From Pseudomonas viridiflava (GTDB lineage Bacteria; Pseudomonadota; Gammaproteobacteria; Pseudomonadales; Pseudomonadaceae), in assembly GCF_900601905.1 (NCBI RefSeq), contig NZ_UWFA01000505.1, forward strand, positions 310,001-374,000: DNA of 64,000 bases, written 5' to 3'. The notes beneath the pieces are model-generated. The model was not told where the DNA came from. It did not search any database and was given only the letters and a program-made list of their open reading frames with translations. Positions 1-8,405 of the stretch are shown in pieces (position 1 is the first letter of the stretch; the number at the start of each line of letters is the position of its first letter). Both the position numbers and the translations under genes were made by a program.

Positions 1-264
1 GTGGTCAGCTATGGGCAACTGGCCGACCTGGCGGGCCTGGGCCGGGCAGCGCGTTGGGTAGGGCGCACATTGAGCCAGTTGCCCGATGACACCTCGCTGC
101 CGTGGCACCGGGTGATCGGCGCCGGCGGCAAGGTCAGCCTGCAAGCCGGAACCCACTCTGGCGATGAACAACGGGCTCGTTTGCGTGCCGAAGGCGTACT
201 GGTGCAAAACAATCGGGTAGATATCCGGCGCCATGGCTGGCGCCCGATGGAGCACAGCGGTTAG
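1..264 (+). CDS. Alkyltransferase-like (ATL) DNA-repair protein, 5'-truncated by the window edge
   Basis: C-terminal part of a protein of the O6-alkylguanine-DNA alkyltransferase fold. The visible 87 residues begin in the conserved VVSYGQLA helix, so the leading GTG is probably an internal valine and the gene starts outside the window. The active-site motif reads PWHRVI. The tryptophan stands where true methyltransferases have the acceptor cysteine (PCHRV), which defines ATL proteins. ATLs bind and flip alkylated guanine without repairing it and hand the lesion to nucleotide excision repair. The motif identification is clear. The repair role is family knowledge. Confidence 0.85.
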   Translation: MVSYGQLADLAGLGRAARWVGRTLSQLPDDTSLPWHRVIGAGGKVSLQAGTHSGDEQRARLRAEGVLVQNNRVDIRRHGWRPMEHSG

Positions 265-306
265 AGTGCGCCCTTTGTTTTCGTAACCTGAGGCAGACTC
301 CAGCCC

Positions 307-1857
307 ATGCCCCGTAAAACCTGGCGCGCCGCGCTCGCCGCATATGCCAGCCCCTCGACGTTAGTGCTGTTATTGCTTGGCTTCGCCGCAGGCATGCCTT
401 ACATGCTGGTGTTTTCTACCTTGTCGGTCTGGTTGCGCGAAGCCGGGGTCGCTCGCGAAACCATCGGCTACGCCAGCCTGATCGGCCTTGCCTATGCATT
501 CAAATGGGTGTGGTCGCCGCTGCTGGACCAATGGCGCCTGCCATTGCTCGGCAAGCTAGGGCGTCGCCGCTCCTGGCTGGTGCTTTCCCAGTCCCTGGTG
601 ATCCTGGGCCTGATCGGCATGGGCTTCTGCGACCCGCAGCAGCATCTGTCATGGTTGATCGCAATTGCCGTGGTGGTGGCCTTCTCTTCCGCCACGCAAG
701 ACATCGCCATCGACGCCTATCGCCTGGAAATCGCCAACGACACCCAGCAAGCCGCCCTCGCCGCCAGTTACATGTCCGGCTATCGGGTTGCCGCTTTGCT
801 GGCCACGGCAGGCGCACTGTATTTCGCCGAAGGTTTCGGCTCCACCGGTTTCGCCTATAAACACTCGGCCTGGACCGGGACTTACGTGTTGTTTGGCCTG
901 TTGATGCTGCCTGCGCTGATCACCACACTGATCATGCGTGAGCCGCCAGTGGCGCTGCGCACCCAGCTGTCGGCAGCGCGCTATGGTTTCGCTCACCAAC
1001 TGGCTTCGGTGTTTGTCCTGATTGTGTTGCTGGTGTCAGTTCCGGCGATGTTCACTCAGCTGTACAACACCGACTTCGCCAGCGTGCTGTTTCAGGGCAC
1101 CAGCTGGATGGACCTGCTGATGGAAGACCGCGCGTTCCTGCGCGCCATTCTGTACACGCTGCTGACCACCGCCTGCCTGTCTTCGATGGGCCGACGTGGA
1201 CTGGCGCCGGTTCTGACGCCCATCAACGACTTTATCCTGCGTTATCGCTGGCAGGCGTTTCTGCTGCTGGGTTTGATTGCGACGTATCGCATGTCGGATA
1301 CGGTCATGGGCGTGATGGCTAACGTGTTCTACATTGACCAGGGCTTCACCAAGGACCAGATCGCCAGCGTCAGCAAGATCTTCGGCCTGGTCATGACGCT
1401 GCTCGGGGCAGGGTTTGGCGGGCTGTTGATTGTGCGCTTCGGCATCATGCCGATTCTGTTCATCGGCGGCCTGACGTCTGCGGCGACCAACATTCTGTTC
1501 CTGCTGCTTGCAGATATGGGCCCGAACCTGCAGATGCTGGTGCTGACCATTTCACTGGATAACTTCAGCTCAGGTCTGGCGACCTCAGCCTTCGTCGCCT
1601 ATCTGTCGAGCCTGACCAACCTCAAGTTTTCCGCGACCCAATATGCGCTGCTCAGCTCGATCATGCTGCTGCTGCCACGCTTGCTGGGAGGGTATTCAGG
1701 GGTGGTCGTGGAGAAATACGGCTATCACAATTTCTTCCTGATCACCGCCTTGCTGGGGGTGCCGACGCTGATCATGATCATCCTGCAGTGGAGTAAGGAA
1801 ACGAAGCAAGACCAGGCGGCTGAAGAGCTTGAAGCGCAAAAGCCTACGGATCTTTGA
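307..1857 (+). CDS. ampG: AmpG-family muropeptide MFS permease
   Basis: A 516-residue inner-membrane protein of the major facilitator superfamily with 12 or more hydrophobic segments. It starts MPRKTWRAAL and has a strongly hydrophobic first segment at about residues 18-38. AmpG proteins import GlcNAc-anhydroMurNAc peptides for cell-wall recycling, and their flux controls AmpC beta-lactamase induction in Pseudomonas. The length suits the longer Pseudomonas AmpG forms with extra C-terminal helices. The neighbours mscS and yajQ match the PA4393 (ampG) neighbourhood as I recall it. The gene converges with mscS across a palindromic repeat. A second paralogue (AmpP) exists in some Pseudomonas, so the name rests on synteny as well as family. 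Confidence 0.85.
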   Translation: MPRKTWRAALAAYASPSTLVLLLLGFAAGMPYMLVFSTLSVWLREAGVARETIGYASLIGLAYAFKWVWSPLLDQWRLPLLGKLGRRRSWLVLSQSLVILGLIGMGFCDPQQHLSWLIAIAVVVAFSSATQDIAIDAYRLEIANDTQQAALAASYMSGYRVAALLATAGALYFAEGFGSTGFAYKHSAWTGTYVLFGLLMLPALITTLIMREPPVALRTQLSAARYGFAHQLASVFVLIVLLVSVPAMFTQLYNTDFASVLFQGTSWMDLLMEDRAFLRAILYTLLTTACLSSMGRRGLAPVLTPINDFILRYRWQAFLLLGLIATYRMSDTVMGVMANVFYIDQGFTKDQIASVSKIFGLVMTLLGAGFGGLLIVRFGIMPILFIGGLTSAATNILFLLLADMGPNLQMLVLTISLDNFSSGLATSAFVAYLSSLTNLKFSATQYALLSSIMLLLPRLLGGYSGVVVEKYGYHNFFLITALLGVPTLIMIILQWSKETKQDQAAEELEAQKPTDL

Positions 1858-1883
1858 GCGGCCCTACTGAAGGAAAGCGGTCC

Positions 1884-1974
1884 CTGTGGGAGCGTTGCTT
1901 GCGCGCGATAGGGCTGAATGCGGTTCACATAAGATCGCGTCCAGCCCTATCGCGTGCAAGCACCGCTCCCACAG
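1884..1974. repeat. REP-type inverted repeat between convergent ampG and mscS
   Basis: Two arms of about 33 bases, at 1884-1916 and 1942-1974, are near-perfect reverse complements beginning CTGTGGGAGCG. They surround a loop of about 25 bases. This is the usual form of Pseudomonas intergenic palindromic repeats. It lies just after the ampG stop and before the mscS stop, so it could act as a bidirectional transcript end or an mRNA stabiliser. No U-tract is present. Confidence 0.8.
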
Positions 1975-1995
1975 TTCATCTAGCGCACCAACCAA

Positions 1996-2838
1996 TCATT
2001 GCGCTGGCGAATCCTGAACCACTCGAATCACCCGCTGCGGGAACGGGATGTCGATGTTGGCTGCTTTCAGCCGGTCACGGGCCTCGGCGTTGAACATGAA
2101 CATCACGTCCCAATAGTCAGCTGTATTGACCCAGACTCGCAGGGAAACCGTGATCGAACTGTCGCCCAGCATGGAAACCACGGCCGCCGGGGCTGGATCT
2201 GGCAGTACTCGCGGATCCTTGGCCAATTCCAACAGCACGTTACGGGCTGTTTGCAGGTCAGCCTCATAATCCACGCCCACATCAAAGGTGATCTTGCGTG
2301 TTGGCTGGCGATTGGTGTTGGTGATGATCCCGTTGGACAGATTGCCGTTGGGCATGATCACCGTCTTGTTATCGCCAGTGCGCAGTACGGTGTGGAAAAT
2401 CTGGATGTTGTCGACGGTCCCGGCAACACCCTGGGCCTCGATCCAGTCACCGATCTTGAACGGACGAAACAGCAGAATCAGCACCCCGCCGGCAAAATTC
2501 GCCAGGCTGCCCTGCAACGCCAGACCAATCGCCAGGCCCGCAGCACCGATGGCCGCCACAAACGAGGTGGTTTCCACGCCGATCATCGACGCGACGCTGA
2601 CCACCAGCAAGATCTTCAGAATGATATTGGCCAGGCTGCTGATGAAGCCCTGCAGCGCCAGATCGGCCTTGCGCAGCGCCAGCAACGCGCCCACTTTGGC
2701 GGTCAGGCGATTAATCAACCACCAACCGATCGTCAGCGTGACCAGGGCCAGCAGCACGCGGCTGCCGTATTCCATGATCATCGGCAACCAAGCCTGAGAA
2801 GCCTTCACCAAGTGATCGACTTCGGCATTGAAATCCAT
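1996..2838 (-). CDS. mscS: Small-conductance mechanosensitive channel (MscS family)
   Basis: A 280-residue protein with the size and layout of E. coli MscS. It has an N-terminal periplasmic stretch, three transmembrane helices between about residues 25 and 130, and a pore-lining TM3 rich in Gly/Ala (AAIGAAGLAIGLALQ). A cytoplasmic beta domain follows with the family signature FKIGDWIEA and PNGNLSN. It opens on membrane tension and releases solutes during hypo-osmotic shock. It is transcribed away from yajQ and converges on ampG. The start ATG at 2838 has a GGAG-type ribosome site shortly upstream. Confidence 0.93.
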   Translation of the reverse strand: MDFNAEVDHLVKASQAWLPMIMEYGSRVLLALVTLTIGWWLINRLTAKVGALLALRKADLALQGFISSLANIILKILLVVSVASMIGVETTSFVAAIGAAGLAIGLALQGSLANFAGGVLILLFRPFKIGDWIEAQGVAGTVDNIQIFHTVLRTGDNKTVIMPNGNLSNGIITNTNRQPTRKITFDVGVDYEADLQTARNVLLELAKDPRVLPDPAPAAVVSMLGDSSITVSLRVWVNTADYWDVMFMFNAEARDRLKAANIDIPFPQRVIRVVQDSPAQ

Positions 2839-2963
2839 GTTTTTCTCCTTACGGGTCGCGAAGCTGGCGGCTCGCTCCTCGGCAATGCTGCGAGAAGCAA
2901 GCCGCAGGTTCGGGCCATGCGCACCTACCCGGACAAAAGCCGGGCAGCGTGCGTGCCAGAATG

Positions 2964-3449
2964 TCAGTCGCGGAAGTTATTGAACTGCAGCGGCATGCCG
3001 AACTCATGGGCACGCAGCACGGCCATGGCTTCTTGCAGGTCATCACGCTTTTTGCCGGTCACCCGGACCTGCTCGCCCTGAATGGCGGCCTGAACCTTGA
3101 GTTTGGCTTCTTTGATGTGAGCGACGATCTTCTTCGCCAGCTCTTTGTCGATGCCTTCCTTGAGGACCGCGTCCTGCTTCATCAGCTTGCCGGACGCGAA
3201 TGCATCTTTGACTTCCAGGCATTTGACATCGATCTTGCGCTTGACCAGGCACAGCTTGAGAATTTCGATCATCGCTTCAAGCTGGAACTCGGCCTCGGCA
3301 GTCAGGTTGACGGTCAGGTCTTTTTCCTTGAATTCGAACTCGCCTTTGCCTTTCAAGTCGTAGCGACGGTCCAGCTCTTTGATGGCGTTGTCGACGGCAT
3401 TAGTGACTTCGTGTTTATCCAGTTCGGACACTACGTCGAACGAGGGCAT
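2964..3449 (-). CDS. yajQ: YajQ-family nucleotide-binding protein
   Basis: A 161-residue cytoplasmic protein starting MPSFDVVSELD, the invariant N-terminus of the YajQ family (UPF0234). An open frame extends further upstream, but this ATG at 3449 is the conserved start and is preceded by GGAGAAATG. YajQ proteins have two ferredoxin-like domains. Members bind nucleotides, and Xanthomonas and Pseudomonas homologues bind cyclic-di-GMP and influence virulence gene expression. The family call is certain. The ligand in this organism is not shown by sequence. Confidence 0.93.
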   Translation of the reverse strand: MPSFDVVSELDKHEVTNAVDNAIKELDRRYDLKGKGEFEFKEKDLTVNLTAEAEFQLEAMIEILKLCLVKRKIDVKCLEVKDAFASGKLMKQDAVLKEGIDKELAKKIVAHIKEAKLKVQAAIQGEQVRVTGKKRDDLQEAMAVLRAHEFGMPLQFNNFRD

Positions 3450-3510
3450 GTCATTTCTCCGGTTGGTAGGCGTATGGAAACGCTTGGCGTGACGGTATTG
3501 AATCGCGGTT

Positions 3511-3516
3511 ATTATA
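3511..3516 (-). promoter_or_regulatory. Candidate -10 element of the yajQ promoter
   Basis: The minus strand reads TATAAT, a perfect sigma70 -10 hexamer, about 62 bases before the yajQ start. A matching -35 hexamer is poor, so strength and exact start are uncertain. Confidence 0.45.
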
Positions 3517-3609
3517 ACGAGACTTTTCCTGCGTTCACTGCGAGCGTTCCATGTCGACCACCGATTTGCTTCACTTGCGCCCATTGATTTGTCTGGCAGT
3601 GACCCGTTG

Positions 3610-4530
3610 ATGCCGGTGACCTGGCATATTCTGGGCGCCGGAAGCCTGGGCAGCCTGTGGGCCGCACGCCTGGCACGGGCTGGATTGCCGGTGAAGCTGA
3701 TCTTGCGCAACGCCCAGAGACTCGCCGCTTATCAAGCCAATGGCGCGGCGCTGACGCTGATCGAGCAAGGCGTCGAGAGTAGGCTGGCGATCAGCGCCCA
3801 GACTCTCGACAACGGGGAACCCATCACCCGACTGCTGCTGGCCTGCAAGGCTTACGACGCCGAGCAGGCAGTCGCCTCGCTTGCTTCACGACTGAGCCCT
3901 GGGGCCGAAATCATCCTCCTGCAAAACGGCCTGGGCAGCCAGGATGCGGTGGCGGCGCGAGTCCCTCAGGCGCGTTGTATCTTTGCATCGAGCACCGAAG
4001 GCGCGTTTCGCCAGCAGGATTGGCAGGTGGTGTTTGCCGGGCATGGCTATACCTGGCTGGGCGACCCTCGGGATCCGACGCCGCCCGCCTGGCTTGAAGA
4101 GCTTCAGCGCAGCGGCGTGCCTCATGAATGGACGCCGGACATCCTCACCCGCCTGTGGCGCAAACTGGCCCTCAATTGCGCGATCAATCCGCTGACAGTC
4201 CTGCATGACTGCCGCAACGGTGGGCTGCTTGAGCACCATTGTGAAGTCGCCACCCTCTGCGCCGAACTGGCCGGGCTGCTGGAGTGCTGTGGCCAGCCAG
4301 CTGCCGCTGAGGATCTGCACAGCGAGGTGCAGCGGGTGATTCAGGCCACGGCGGCCAACTACTCGTCGATGCATCAGGATGTCGCGCAGGGCCGACGAAC
4401 TGAAATCAGCTACCTGCTGGGTTACGCCTGCGCTGCTGCAGAACGCCATCAATGCGCTGTTGCGCATCTGAAACAGCTGCACCAGCGCCTGCTTGGCTGT
4501 TTATCCGACAAAGGGCTGCGGAGCGACTAG
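3610..4530 (+). CDS. panE: 2-dehydropantoate 2-reductase (PanE/ApbA family)
   Basis: A 306-residue NADPH-dependent reductase that converts 2-dehydropantoate to pantoate in pantothenate and CoA synthesis. The start MPVTWHILGAG is chosen because the Rossmann motif GAGSLGSLWAARL follows immediately; an upstream TTG would add seven unrelated residues. The conserved lysine and asparagine of the second half are visible in WRKLALNCAINPLTVL, followed by the C-terminal helical domain. The gene is divergent from yajQ and sits upstream of a sensor kinase. Family members with other 2-ketoacid substrates exist, so PanE is the likely but unproven assignment. Confidence 0.85.
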   Translation: MPVTWHILGAGSLGSLWAARLARAGLPVKLILRNAQRLAAYQANGAALTLIEQGVESRLAISAQTLDNGEPITRLLLACKAYDAEQAVASLASRLSPGAEIILLQNGLGSQDAVAARVPQARCIFASSTEGAFRQQDWQVVFAGHGYTWLGDPRDPTPPAWLEELQRSGVPHEWTPDILTRLWRKLALNCAINPLTVLHDCRNGGLLEHHCEVATLCAELAGLLECCGQPAAAEDLHSEVQRVIQATAANYSSMHQDVAQGRRTEISYLLGYACAAAERHQCAVAHLKQLHQRLLGCLSDKGLRSD

Positions 4531-4594
4531 GGTTTGCTCAACCGCCAAACGGCACGCTACCCTGACGGCTTCCCCTCAGTGTGTGATTCGCCTC

Positions 4595-6631
4595 ATGTCA
4601 TTGCGCCAACGCCTGGAAAACCTGCCGGTCGGCCAAAAGCTGCTGGCGGCCTTGCTGGTCCTGCTGACCACTGTCCTGCTGGTGGCCAACCTGACATTCA
4701 TCAGCGCCGCCTATTACATTTCTCAGGAAGCCATGGCGCCCCAGGCCTTGCAGACCATTGGCCGCCTGATCAGCAATCCCAACCTGGCCGAACAGGCACT
4801 CAGCTCGCCGGGCAATGCAGAAGCGCTGCTCAAAGAGCTGAAAAGCTATGGGCCGCTGCGCGCCGCCGCGCTGTACGACAACACTGGCGAGCGTCTGGGC
4901 CAGTTGCAGCATGGCGACAAGCTCAGGCTGCCCGCTCACGTCAAAGACATCGATACCTGGCGCATCACCGAATTTCGCAATACCCAGGTCATTCCAGTGC
5001 CCAAAGCCGGGCAGACACCGGGGCATCTGTTATTGGTAGCCAGCAGCGAGCTACCCACGGCGTTTTACACCGGTACTCTGACCGCCAGCCTCGGGATTCT
5101 GGTGTTCAGCGTATTGCTCTGGCTGATCATTGCGCGGCAGATCCGCAGGCTGATCACTGAGCCTATCTATCAGCTGGAAGAGCTGTCCCGACAAGTCACC
5201 CGGGAAGAAAGTTATGCGCTGCGGGCCGAACCGGGCAACAAAGACGAAATTGGTAGCCTGGCCGAAGCCTTCAACACCATGTTGTCGCGCATGGAAGCCC
5301 GGGAGCAGCAACTCAAGCGCGCCCGGGATGACTCGCAGGAAGCCTACGACCAGGCTCAGGGGCTCGCCGAAGAAACCCGCAACACCAATCGCAAGCTGGA
5401 ACTTGAAGTCAAAGTACGCAGCAAGATCGAGAAAAAACTCACCGGATTCCAGAATTACCTCAACAGCATCATCGACTCCATGCCATCGGCGCTGATTGCC
5501 CTGGACGAGCAGCTGTATGTCACCCAGTGGAATCAGGAAGCCAGCGCGCTGTCCGGCACGCCGCTGGATGAAGCCCTCAATCAGCCGATCTTTCTCGCCT
5601 TTGCGCCGATGAAAACCTTCCTGCCGCAAATCAAACAGACCGTCGAGCGCCACAGTGTCACCAAGATCGAACGCGTCACCTGGATCAAGGATGAAGAACG
5701 ACGTCACTATGCACTGACCTTCTACCCCCTGACCGGGGATGCGGGCCGTGGCGTGGTGATCCGTATCGACGACATTACGCAGCGCCTGTCTCTGGAAGAG
5801 ATGATGGTGCAGTCCGAGAAAATGCTTTCGGTCGGCGGGCTTGCAGCGGGCATGGCCCATGAGATCAACAACCCGCTGGGCGCGATCCTGCATAACGTGC
5901 AGAACATCCGCCGCCGGCTGTCCAGCGACCTGCCGAAAAACATCGAGCAGGCCGAGGCGGACGGCATCGAGCTTGAAACCGTGAACCGCTACCTGGTCAG
6001 TCGCGAGGTCCCGCAACTGCTTGATGGCATCCAGCAAGCCGGGGCGCGGGCGGCCAAAATTGTCAGTCACATGCTCAGTTTCAGCCGCCTCAGCACCCGG
6101 CAGATGGCGCCTTGCGACCTACCGGCTCTGATTGATCAGGCGCTCGAAATCGCCAGCAATGACTTCGACCTGACCATCGGCTTCGACTTCAAGGGCCAGG
6201 CCATCATCCGCCAGTTCGACCCGGAACTGGGCCCTGTGCCGGGCACCGCCAACGAGCTGGAACAAGTGCTGCTCAACCTGTTGAAGAATGCCGCGCAGGC
6301 CATTCATCAAAGGCCCGAGGACAGCGAGCCGGGGCGGATCACCCTGCGCACGCGTCTCAATCCTCCGTGGGCGGAGATTCAGGTCGAAGACAATGGCGTA
6401 GGTATGTCGGAGAACGTGCGCAAGCGAACCTTCGAGCCGTTTTTCACTACCAAGGAAATTGGTCAGGGCACCGGGCTTGGGCTGTCGGTGTCGTATTTCA
6501 TCATCACCAATAATCACAAGGGTCAGATGGAGGTGCACTCCTCGGTCGGCCAGGGCACCTGCTTTACCTTGCGTCTGCCATTGACCGGCAGCCAGGTCGC
6601 GGTGCCAGAAGCGGTTATTTCACCGCTATGA
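4595..6631 (+). CDS. Orphan membrane sensor histidine kinase (HAMP-PAS-HisKA-HATPase)
   Basis: A 678-residue kinase. The start MSLRQRLENLP at 4595 is chosen over an upstream frame extension because it directly precedes the first membrane helix (about 15-40). A periplasmic domain of about 115 residues, TM2 (about 157-178), HAMP, a coiled coil rich in Glu/Arg and a PAS domain (about 295-400) follow. The phospho-acceptor is His422 in GMAHEINNP. The ATPase domain shows the N box (LLNLLKNAAQA), VEDNGVGM and GTGLGLSV. No response regulator gene adjoins it, so its partner lies elsewhere. It resembles the kinase at this site in P. aeruginosa (PA4398, from memory). The ligand is unknown. Confidence 0.9.
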   Translation: MSLRQRLENLPVGQKLLAALLVLLTTVLLVANLTFISAAYYISQEAMAPQALQTIGRLISNPNLAEQALSSPGNAEALLKELKSYGPLRAAALYDNTGERLGQLQHGDKLRLPAHVKDIDTWRITEFRNTQVIPVPKAGQTPGHLLLVASSELPTAFYTGTLTASLGILVFSVLLWLIIARQIRRLITEPIYQLEELSRQVTREESYALRAEPGNKDEIGSLAEAFNTMLSRMEAREQQLKRARDDSQEAYDQAQGLAEETRNTNRKLELEVKVRSKIEKKLTGFQNYLNSIIDSMPSALIALDEQLYVTQWNQEASALSGTPLDEALNQPIFLAFAPMKTFLPQIKQTVERHSVTKIERVTWIKDEERRHYALTFYPLTGDAGRGVVIRIDDITQRLSLEEMMVQSEKMLSVGGLAAGMAHEINNPLGAILHNVQNIRRRLSSDLPKNIEQAEADGIELETVNRYLVSREVPQLLDGIQQAGARAAKIVSHMLSFSRLSTRQMAPCDLPALIDQALEIASNDFDLTIGFDFKGQAIIRQFDPELGPVPGTANELEQVLLNLLKNAAQAIHQRPEDSEPGRITLRTRLNPPWAEIQVEDNGVGMSENVRKRTFEPFFTTKEIGQGTGLGLSVSYFIITNNHKGQMEVHSSVGQGTCFTLRLPLTGSQVAVPEAVISPL

Positions 6632-6644
6632 CGGAGCAATGAGA

Positions 6645-7220
6645 ATGGGCTTTCGCTTGTCGAAGATTTACACGCGCACGGGTGACACTGGCGAAACCGG
6701 CCTTGGCGACGGGCGCCGTGTCCCCAAGGATCACCCTCGGGTCGAAGCCATTGGCGAAGTGGACACACTCAATAGCCAATTGGGTCTGCTGCTGGCCGGA
6801 CTCGCCGAACAGGCGGCTCTCAAGCCTGAGCTTGATGAAGTGATTCAGGTGTTGACCCCGTGTCAGCACCGCTTGTTTGATCTGGGTGGGGAATTGGCGA
6901 TGCCGGTGTATCAGGCACTGGATCAGGCAGAAATTGACCGGCTGGAGGCGGCCATTGATGTCTGGAATGAAGAGCTGGGACCGCTGGAGAACTTCATTCT
7001 GCCCGGCGGCTCGGCCCTGATCGCCCATGCCCACGTCTGCCGCAGCCTGGCCCGCAGCGCCGAGCGGCGTTGCCAGCATCTTAATGCAGTCGAACCGCTG
7101 ACCGGGTTCGGGCTGGCCTATATCAATCGGTTGTCAGACTTGCTGTTCGTCGCTGCACGCATGATCGCCAAACGCCAGGGCATTGCGGAGATACTGTGGG
7201 AGGCGGCGAAGAAGCGGTAG
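6645..7220 (+). CDS. Cob(I)alamin adenosyltransferase, PduO type
   Basis: A 191-residue enzyme of the PduO/ATR family that transfers adenosyl from ATP to cob(I)alamin or a cobyrinic acid derivative. The N-terminal ATP-binding motif RLSKIYTRTGDTGETGL and the C-terminal signature YINRLSDLLFVAAR are both present. ATG at 6645 is preferred over ATG at 6639, because the GGAG at 6633-6636 sits eight bases before the former and only two before the latter. It lies 13 bases after the kinase gene and may be co-transcribed. A large REP element follows the stop. Confidence 0.92.
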   Translation: MGFRLSKIYTRTGDTGETGLGDGRRVPKDHPRVEAIGEVDTLNSQLGLLLAGLAEQAALKPELDEVIQVLTPCQHRLFDLGGELAMPVYQALDQAEIDRLEAAIDVWNEELGPLENFILPGGSALIAHAHVCRSLARSAERRCQHLNAVEPLTGFGLAYINRLSDLLFVAARMIAKRQGIAEILWEAAKKR

Positions 7221-7233
7221 CGCCCTGGGCGCT

Positions 7234-7321
7234 GTTGGAGCGAGGCTTGCCCGCGAAAAACGATGACGCGGTATCACTGAAATACCGCAGCGCAAGGTTC
7301 GCGGGCAAGCCTCGCTCCAAC
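7234..7321. repeat. REP-type inverted repeat with nested inner hairpin
   Basis: Arms 7234-7257 and 7298-7321 are exact reverse complements beginning GTTGGAGCGAGG. A second short stem (GCGGTAT with ATACCGC) lies in the loop. The element separates the convergent adenosyltransferase and Nudix genes. Confidence 0.85.
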
Positions 7322-7340
7322 GGGTTCGGCGAGATGCTGG

Positions 7341-8285
7341 TTAATCAGCGGGCCAGAACGCCCGGATCCCTGCCACGCCTTGCGCGCCGCTCTGCCAGGC
7401 TTGCTGCTGTTCAGCCGGGCCAACGCCGCCGAGCAGGTAAACCGGCTTGCTGAAGCCTGCAATCAGCTGTTGAGCCTGCTCCCATCCCAAAGGCTGCGCG
7501 TCTGGGTGCGTCTGAGTCGGCTGGACCGGTGACAAGGTCACGAAATCGACGCCCATCTGTTCGGCCAGGCTCAGTTCTTCGGCGTTATGGCAAGAAGCCG
7601 CGAGCCAGCGTTCTTTGGGGAACGGCCGTCCATTGGCCGCCAGCTTGCGCAATTGTGCCGAGGTCAGGTGCCAGCCCGCGGCCGGGAAATCACCCAGCCA
7701 TTCCAACGGTCCCTTGAGCATCAACTGCGCCTTGCCCGCACACAATCCCACAGCATCCACCGCCAGATCGCGATACTGCGGGTCATAGCCGTTGGGCGCG
7801 CGCAGTTGAATCAGTTTGATACCACCCGCGATGGCCTTCTGGATGCCGCGCAACAATTGCGGGGTTTCCAGCTCACCGGGGGTGATCATGTATTCAGCGG
7901 GCAGACGCGCCGCCGCGACGATCGGCTGATTGGCCGCCGGAAATTCATAATTCGGCAAGTCGCGGTTGGAGACCCAGGCCAATGGCTGACCTTCGACCCC
8001 ATGCGGTTCACCGGTAAATGCCGAGACTTCCCAGACATCCAGCAACACCTGCTTGTCCGGGTAATCATGCTGAATCCTGATCAACGGACGCGCCTGGGTG
8101 ACGACGATGTTCAGCTCTTCCAGCAGCTCGCGGGCCAGGGCCGCTTCGACCGCCTCGCCTGATTCGACCTTGCCACCGGGAAATTCCCACAGCCCGCCCT
8201 GATGCTGGCTGTCGGCGCGCCGTGCGATAAGGATTCTGCCGTCAACGCCACGGATCACGGCAGCGGCTACATGGACTCGTTTCAC
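7341..8285 (-). CDS. Nudix hydrolase (MutT-like) fused to a ThiE/TenI-like domain
   Basis: A 314-residue two-domain protein. Residues 1-130 are a MutT-type Nudix domain with the box GGKVESGEAVEAAL followed by RELLEEL, expected to hydrolyse oxidised nucleotides such as 8-oxo-dGTP. Residues from about 135 onward resemble thiamine-phosphate synthase (ITPGELETP, GIKLIQLRAPN, FVTLSPVQPTQTHP, YLLGGVGP). This fusion is widespread in Pseudomonas (PA4400 position). The ThiE half departs from true ThiE at the phosphate-binding loop region, and its role is unproven. It is transcribed in the same direction as argJ and secA but separated from argJ by a palindrome. Confidence 0.88.
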   Translation of the reverse strand: MKRVHVAAAVIRGVDGRILIARRADSQHQGGLWEFPGGKVESGEAVEAALARELLEELNIVVTQARPLIRIQHDYPDKQVLLDVWEVSAFTGEPHGVEGQPLAWVSNRDLPNYEFPAANQPIVAAARLPAEYMITPGELETPQLLRGIQKAIAGGIKLIQLRAPNGYDPQYRDLAVDAVGLCAGKAQLMLKGPLEWLGDFPAAGWHLTSAQLRKLAANGRPFPKERWLAASCHNAEELSLAEQMGVDFVTLSPVQPTQTHPDAQPLGWEQAQQLIAGFSKPVYLLGGVGPAEQQQAWQSGAQGVAGIRAFWPAD

Positions 8286-8309
8286 AGGGGTTCCTCCTAA
8301 ACCGACATT

Positions 8310-8368
8310 TCGCGGCTAAAGCCGCTCCTACGGATACAACACGGTCGTAGGAGCGGCTTCAGCCGCGA
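8310..8368. repeat. REP-type inverted repeat between argJ and the Nudix gene
   Basis: Arms 8310-8332 and 8346-8368 are reverse complements (TCGCGGCT..GCTCCTACG) with one mismatch and a short loop. It occupies most of the 120-base gap, and no other feature is visible there. Confidence 0.85.
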
Positions 8369-8405
8369 GGCGGTATTGAACGGCCGTAGGGCGGCGATCG
8401 TCAGA

